Assembly: GCA_002699335.1 (NCBI GenBank)
Contig: PACG01000086.1
Span: 11,443-20,042, forward strand
Origin: Candidatus Poribacteria bacterium
GTDB lineage: Bacteria > Poribacteria > WGA-4E > UBA9662
Direction of reading: 5' to 3'
Length of the DNA: 8,600 nt
Part shown: positions 5,170 through 8,600 of the stretch, in pieces
Layout: every line of letters begins with the position of its first letter
How positions within the stretch are numbered: the stretch's first letter is position 1
Position numbers and translations under genes: made by a program
The notes under the pieces: generated by a model
Told to the model about the DNA's origin: nothing
The model's input: only the letters and a program-made list of their open reading frames with translations
The model's database searches: none

Positions 5170-7236
5170 CTAGCGTGATAGTTGTTGTAATTTGAGCCTG
5201 GCAACCTCGTCTCGCAGAGCGGCGGCTCGCTCAAAGTCTAGATTTTGGGCTACTTCGTGCATTTCAGTTTCCAAGGCTTGGATCTGTTCCGATAGCGAGA
5301 TCGAGTCGGTTCCACTGGCAGTTTCCCCGAAGGTAGCGTATGGCGACGTTTTACTCTCTGCTAAAATACCATGCGTTCCCTCTTGTTGATCTGCCGCTTT
5401 AATCAAATCTTGAATTGCCTTGTTAATCGTTGCAGGAGTAATGTTGTTCGCCTGGTTGTAGGTAACCTGAACTTTCCGCCGACGCTCAGTCTCCTCGATT
5501 GTGGTTTGAATAGCGGGCGTAATGGTATCAGCATATAGGATAACTTCACCATCGATATTTCTGGCTGCACGACCTGCTGTTTGAATTAGAGAACGCTCAG
5601 ATCGGAGGAAGCCCGACCGATCCGCGTCCAAAATCGCTACCAACGAAACTTCGGGTAGATCCAAACCTTCTCGTAACAGGTTAATCCCGATGATAACGTC
5701 GAATACGCCAGAACGCAACTCCTTTAAAATTTGTGCCCGTTCCAGCGTATCTATGTCAGAATGAAGGTATTTGGCTCGGATGCCAGCCTCGGTAAAGTAT
5801 TCGCACAGGTCTTCAGCCATTCGCTTGGTCAACGTGGTGACAATGACACGTTGTTCCTTCTCCACTCGCTGGTTGATTACACCAATTAGATGGTCAATTT
5901 GCCCCTCGACCGGGTGAAGTATAACCCTAGGGTCAATTAAGCCGGTTGGACGAATAATCTGTTCGGCAATCTGTTGGCTATTTTCCAGTTCGTAAGGACC
6001 GGGTGTAGCCGAGACGCACACGACCTGTCGGTAATTTTGAGGTGCCGGTAATGGAGAACCGGCAGCCGAATTTTTGACTGGCATCACTTTGGCTTCAAAC
6101 TCTTCAAAACGGAGTGGTCGATTATCCAGCGCACACGGCAACCGGAACCCATATTCAACTAAGGTCTGCTTCCGCGAACGATCTCCTACGTACATGCCTC
6201 CTAATTGTGGGATAGCAACATGTGATTCATCGATAAAGATTAGCGCATCATCTGGAAAGTAGTCAATTAGGCAGTAAGGCGGTTCACCTGGACGCTGGTC
6301 GGTGAAGTGGCGAGAGTAATTTTCGACCCCATTGCAATATCCAGTTTCGCGGAGCATTTCAATATCGTAGCGGGTGCGGGACTCAATTCGTTGAGCCTCC
6401 AGATACTTTCGGTTTTCTCGAAAATGGTTGATCTGTGTTTGCATCTCGGTTTCAATATCGAGCAATGCCTGTTCAAATTTCTCCTCATCAGTCATAAAGT
6501 GCTTAGCAGGGAAAATCGATATCTCCTGATGGACGCCTAAAATTTCGCCAGTTAGCGTGTCGATTTCGGTGATTCGGTCAATTTCGTCGCCAAATAACTC
6601 AATCCGATAAGCAACTTCAGCATAGGCCGGGAAAACCTCAACCACATCTCCTCGGGCACGAAAGTTCCCACGCGAGAAGCTGACCTCGTTGCGGGAATAT
6701 TGTAGAGCTACCAGTGACGAAAGGAGGTCTCGCCTGCGAATTGTTTCACCAAGCGTAACCGTCACACACTGTTCCCTGTAATTGCTGGGGTCACCTAAAC
6801 CATAGATGCAAGAGACACTAGCCACGATAATCACATCGCGTCGCGTCAGTAGAGAGGTAGTAGACGCCAGTCTAAAACGATTGATCTCCTCGTTAACTTG
6901 AGCCTCTTTTTCCAAAAACGTATCGGTAGTAGGCATGTAGGCTTCAGGTCGGTAATGATCATAGTAGCTGACAAAATAGTGAACAGTATTATGTGGGAAG
7001 AACTGACGAAACTCACTGAATAACTGGGCGGCAAGTGTTTTGTTAGGCGAGATCACCAAAGCGGGACGTTGCAGGTTTTGGATCACGTGTGCCATGGTAA
7101 AGGTTTTACCCGAACCAGTAACACCTAATAAGGTTTGGAGATAATGGTTTTGCTTTAGACCTTCAGTTAATTTTGCGATCGCTTCCGGTTGGTTACCTCC
7201 GGGTTGAAAGTCCGAAACCAATTCAAATTTTTTCAT
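5170..7236 (-). CDS. uvrB: UvrABC excision nuclease subunit B
   Basis: UvrB is the central subunit of nucleotide excision repair: loaded by UvrA, it verifies the lesion with its beta-hairpin and recruits UvrC. Here 688 residues (E. coli 673). Motifs in order: Walker A GVTGSGKT (38-45), motif Ia SPNKTLAAQL (63-72), beta-hairpin YYDHYRPEAY (91-100), the RRDVIIVASVSCIYGLGDP region (132-150), the UvrA-contact domain (about 155-245), DESH box (336-339), VSATPG (408-413), helicase motifs V and VI (GINLLREGLDLPEV 517-530; QTAGRAARN 552-560), and a C-terminal UVR motif (about 650-685, SLSEQIQALETEMHEVAQ) for UvrC binding. Oddities: the hairpin has His at 94 where E. coli has Tyr95, and about 18 extra residues sit between FEEFEA and VSATPG (383-404). 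All other key residues look intact. The ATG at 7236 begins MKKFELVSDFQPGGNQPEAI, the normal start. The unknown gene follows after 15 bases. Confidence 0.97.
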   Translation of the reverse strand: MKKFELVSDFQPGGNQPEAIAKLTEGLKQNHYLQTLLGVTGSGKTFTMAHVIQNLQRPALVISPNKTLAAQLFSEFRQFFPHNTVHYFVSYYDHYRPEAYMPTTDTFLEKEAQVNEEINRFRLASTTSLLTRRDVIIVASVSCIYGLGDPSNYREQCVTVTLGETIRRRDLLSSLVALQYSRNEVSFSRGNFRARGDVVEVFPAYAEVAYRIELFGDEIDRITEIDTLTGEILGVHQEISIFPAKHFMTDEEKFEQALLDIETEMQTQINHFRENRKYLEAQRIESRTRYDIEMLRETGYCNGVENYSRHFTDQRPGEPPYCLIDYFPDDALIFIDESHVAIPQLGGMYVGDRSRKQTLVEYGFRLPCALDNRPLRFEEFEAKVMPVKNSAAGSPLPAPQNYRQVVCVSATPGPYELENSQQIAEQIIRPTGLIDPRVILHPVEGQIDHLIGVINQRVEKEQRVIVTTLTKRMAEDLCEYFTEAGIRAKYLHSDIDTLERAQILKELRSGVFDVIIGINLLREGLDLPEVSLVAILDADRSGFLRSERSLIQTAGRAARNIDGEVILYADTITPAIQTTIEETERRRKVQVTYNQANNITPATINKAIQDLIKAADQQEGTHGILAESKTSPYATFGETASGTDSISLSEQIQALETEMHEVAQNLDFERAAALRDEVARLKLQQLSR

Positions 7237-7261
7237 CCAACGCTACATCTGTCATACTATG

Positions 7262-7274
7262 CTTTGGTCCAAAG
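7262..7274. repeat. Perfect palindrome CTTTGGTCCAAAG upstream of uvrB
   Basis: Six-base arms around a single central T. It lies 26-38 bases upstream of the uvrB start and directly downstream of a perfect -10 box on that strand, so it would cover the transcription start. This is a typical place for a repressor operator. It does not match the E. coli (CTGTN8ACAG) or Bacillus-type (GAACN4GTTC) LexA boxes. Confidence 0.5.
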
Positions 7275-7275
7275 A

Positions 7276-7304
7276 ATTATACTACATGAAAAGGTTTATA
7301 GATA
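7276..7304 (-). promoter_or_regulatory. Candidate uvrB promoter
   Basis: Read leftward, 7281-7276 is a perfect TATAAT -10 box, about 40 bases from the uvrB ATG. With a 17-base spacer the -35 position (7304-7299) reads TATCTA, a poor match, so an activator or a relaxed -35 would be needed. The start point would fall near 7268-7270, inside the palindrome at 7262-7274. Confidence 0.35.
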
Positions 7305-7310
7305 CCTTTT
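7289..7310. repeat. Inverted repeat AAAAGGT / ACCTTTT upstream of uvrB
   Basis: Perfect 7-bp arms (7289-7295 and 7304-7310) with an 8-base AT-rich spacer. It covers the spacer and -35 region of the candidate uvrB promoter. It could be a dimer-binding operator or, in RNA, a short hairpin ending in a U-rich arm. Confidence 0.4.
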
Positions 7311-7642
7311 CTACCGCTAAATGGAAGATCTAAAGGTTTCAATCCGGAGCTATAATAGAAACCTAAGTTTTTACCTAAAGGTCGCAGGTGAGTTCTATTG
7401 TCCAAAGGAGACCATTCTGTTAAAACTCTGTCCTTTACAACTGAGGAGATGTTTGCTAAAGGGACAACACTAAACTCCAATAAGAGATTTTGTAACCAGC
7501 AAATTCCCCGTGGATTTTTAAGCCTAACGCTTGGCAGGTTAGTTCTAAGTTTTTTTAGTCTTTCCTAACTTTCTTTATCAATGTGGTTCAAGGATAGGTG
7601 CCGCATTTAACTTTACAGTGAACATTACCTGAGAGTAGTAAG

Positions 7643-8600
7643 ATGAAAACAATATCGCGTGTGTTCGCACGCAAATTAGTTCAGATTTTTCCAGTGGTAT
7701 TACCGGCTGTAATTCTTTTGGGCTTGCCAACTACTTCGTTCGCCGAAGACGAATTAGATTCCAATGACACAGCTTGGATGCTTACCTCCTCGGCCTTGGT
7801 CTTGTTTATGACCATTCCAGGATTGGCTCTTTTCTATGGCGGCCTCGTCCGAAGCAAAAATGTGCTGTCGGTTCTGATGCGGAGTGATTCGCCTTGACTG
7901 GCCTAATTACCATTCTGTGGGGATTTTTCGGCTATAATTTGGCCTTTGACACCACCGGTATGGTGGAAAAGACGACCAATTTAAATTCCTTTGTCGGTGG
8001 TATGGGCAAAGCCTTCTTGAGGGGAATTGATGCAGAAACCATTCTTTCAGGAAGCACAATTCCAGAGACAGTTTTTATTATGTTTCAACTAACCTTTGTC
8101 ATCATTACACCGGCACTAATCGCAGAGGCCTTTCGGAACGGGTGAAGTTCTCGGCCATTTGGTCGCTGGTGGCCTATGCTCCGCTCTGTCTTAACCTTAA
8201 CCGTTGTCCGCGCTTCGATGTCATGGGTGGGTTGGTTTAGATCCAATGCCGGTAGTGCCGTGGCTGCTGATGGTGCCGCAGGAATGGCCATGCTGATGAC
8301 ACAGTTTTCAACAGCGACTGCAGCTATCGCTTGGATGGCTGTTGAATGGATCAAGCATGGTAAACCGAGTGTCCTCGGCATTGTCACTGGAGCCGTGGCT
8401 GGCTTAGTAGCCATTACTCCGGTCTCCGGCAGTGTTGGACCAATGGGTGCCATTGTTATAGGATTTGCGTCAGGTGTTATCTGTTTCTGGGGTGCAACTA
8501 GCCTCAAGCCGAGCCTCGACTACGACGATTCACTAGATGCATTTGGTGTTCACGGTATCAGCGGGGTTGTCGGTTGTATTCTGACTGCATCTTTGTATCA
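7643..8600 (+). pseudogene. amt: Ammonium transporter (Amt/MEP/Rh family), broken and cut by the window edge
   Basis: Amt proteins carry ammonium across the inner membrane as trimers. Recognisable parts: an N-terminal signal-like segment ending [27 protein letters not shown] and [49 protein letters not shown]; then KPSVLGIVTGAVAGLVAITP, SLDAFGVHGISGVVG and on to the edge. Damage: a two-base gain near 7880-7887 moves the frame to a TGA at 7895; a one-base loss near 8133 moves it again (expected FAERVKFSA reads FRNG then TGA at 8143-8145); and after VKFSAIWSLVAYAP (about 8181) the sequence jumps to LTLTVVRASMSWVGWF at 8191. By comparison with E. coli AmtB, about 55 residues are lost, including the segment with W148, D160 and H168. 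The conserved GWFGFNAGS is GWFRSNAGS. It cannot make a working transporter. The start is the ATG at 7643 after GAGAG. It is divergent from uvrB; no glnB/glnK is in view. Confidence 0.92.

Larger units (their letters stand above)
7237..7642. other. 406-bp AT-rich spacer between divergent uvrB and amt
   Basis: There is no convincing gene here. It contains the candidate uvrB promoter and palindromes (7262-7310), another inverted repeat (AGGTTTC 7334-7340 with GAAACCT 7358-7364) enclosing a TATAAT on the rightward strand (7351-7356), several copies of C(T/C)AAAGG, and a weak hairpin (CTAAC 7524-7528 with GTTAG 7538-7542) a few bases before a T7 run (7550-7556). No NtcA-type GTAN8TAC site, sigma-54 GG/GC promoter or glutamine riboswitch core was found ahead of amt. 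A leftward open frame with only a TTG start (7277-7480) is judged non-coding. Confidence 0.5.

Noticed and set aside
7175..7182. GCGATCGC, the cyanobacterial HIP1 octamer, inside uvrB
   Set aside because: One copy in 8.6 kb has a chance expectation of roughly 0.13, so it is not enough to call the organism a cyanobacterium, and UvrB does not read like the typical cyanobacterial protein.
7277..7480. Leftward open frame of 67 codons upstream of uvrB (open for 96 codons up to 7564)
   Set aside because: Only a TTG start without a ribosome-binding site, no recognisable motif, and the frame overlaps the candidate uvrB promoter. Its repeated Pro-Leu codons follow from the CTAAAGG motif on the other strand. 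Conservation in relatives would revive it.
7524..7556. Possible attenuator or terminator ahead of amt
   Set aside because: The stem is only five base pairs and is separated from the T7 run by several bases; too weak to annotate.
8085..8507. Leftward open frame of 140 codons opposite amt
   Set aside because: It is antisense to the clearly recognisable Amt sequence and has no features of its own; open only because of the GC-rich third positions of the amt codons.

Overview
The window is bacterial chromosomal DNA of roughly even base composition (about 47-48% GC by eye). It carries five apparently intact genes between decaying loci at both ends. The phylum cannot be fixed from these genes. UvrB, DnaJ, a CPA2-type antiporter and an exported thioredoxin are all widespread. 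The exported thioredoxin with its signal peptide suggests an envelope with a redox-active exported compartment. Most starts lack a clear Shine-Dalgarno sequence; the exported thioredoxin and the transposase have good ones.

Left end (1-969): the 5' part of an IS5-family transposase runs leftward off the window edge and carries a frameshift. It abuts the 3' two thirds of a phosphonoacetaldehyde hydrolase gene (phnX). That remnant has lost the half encoding the catalytic Asp and Lys, and it carries a frameshift in an A-run, an in-frame TAG and a pair of apparently compensating indels.

Middle (990-5154): two leftward genes lie 45 bp apart, a YHS/TRASH-thioredoxin fusion (2346-3044) followed by an NHA2/SLC9B-like sodium/proton antiporter (990-2300). 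The antiporter has Asp-Asn where the family's characteristic Asp-Asp should be. Divergent from them is a rightward type I DnaJ-like co-chaperone (3242-4405) with a well-formed promoter and a basic linker in place of the Gly/Phe region. Convergent with dnaJ is a leftward gene of unknown function (4429-5154).

Right (5170-8600): uvrB, the damage-recognition helicase of nucleotide excision repair, runs leftward into the unknown gene with a 15 bp gap, so the two are probably one transcription unit. A 406 bp AT-rich spacer holds a candidate uvrB promoter flanked by palindromes. Beyond it is a rightward ammonium transporter gene (amt) that is clearly broken: two frameshifts, a deletion of about 55 codons covering the pore residues, and missense changes in conserved positions. 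It runs off the right edge.

Overall, housekeeping repair and chaperone genes are kept, while a phosphonate-scavenging gene and an ammonium-uptake gene are both dead. This pattern fits a genome undergoing decay. I found no CRISPR array, tRNA, rRNA, phage module or clear novel multi-gene system. The points most worth a second look are the clustered gene decay, the DD-to-DN change in the antiporter, the YHS-thioredoxin fusion, the unknown gene coupled to uvrB and the palindromes at the uvrB promoter.
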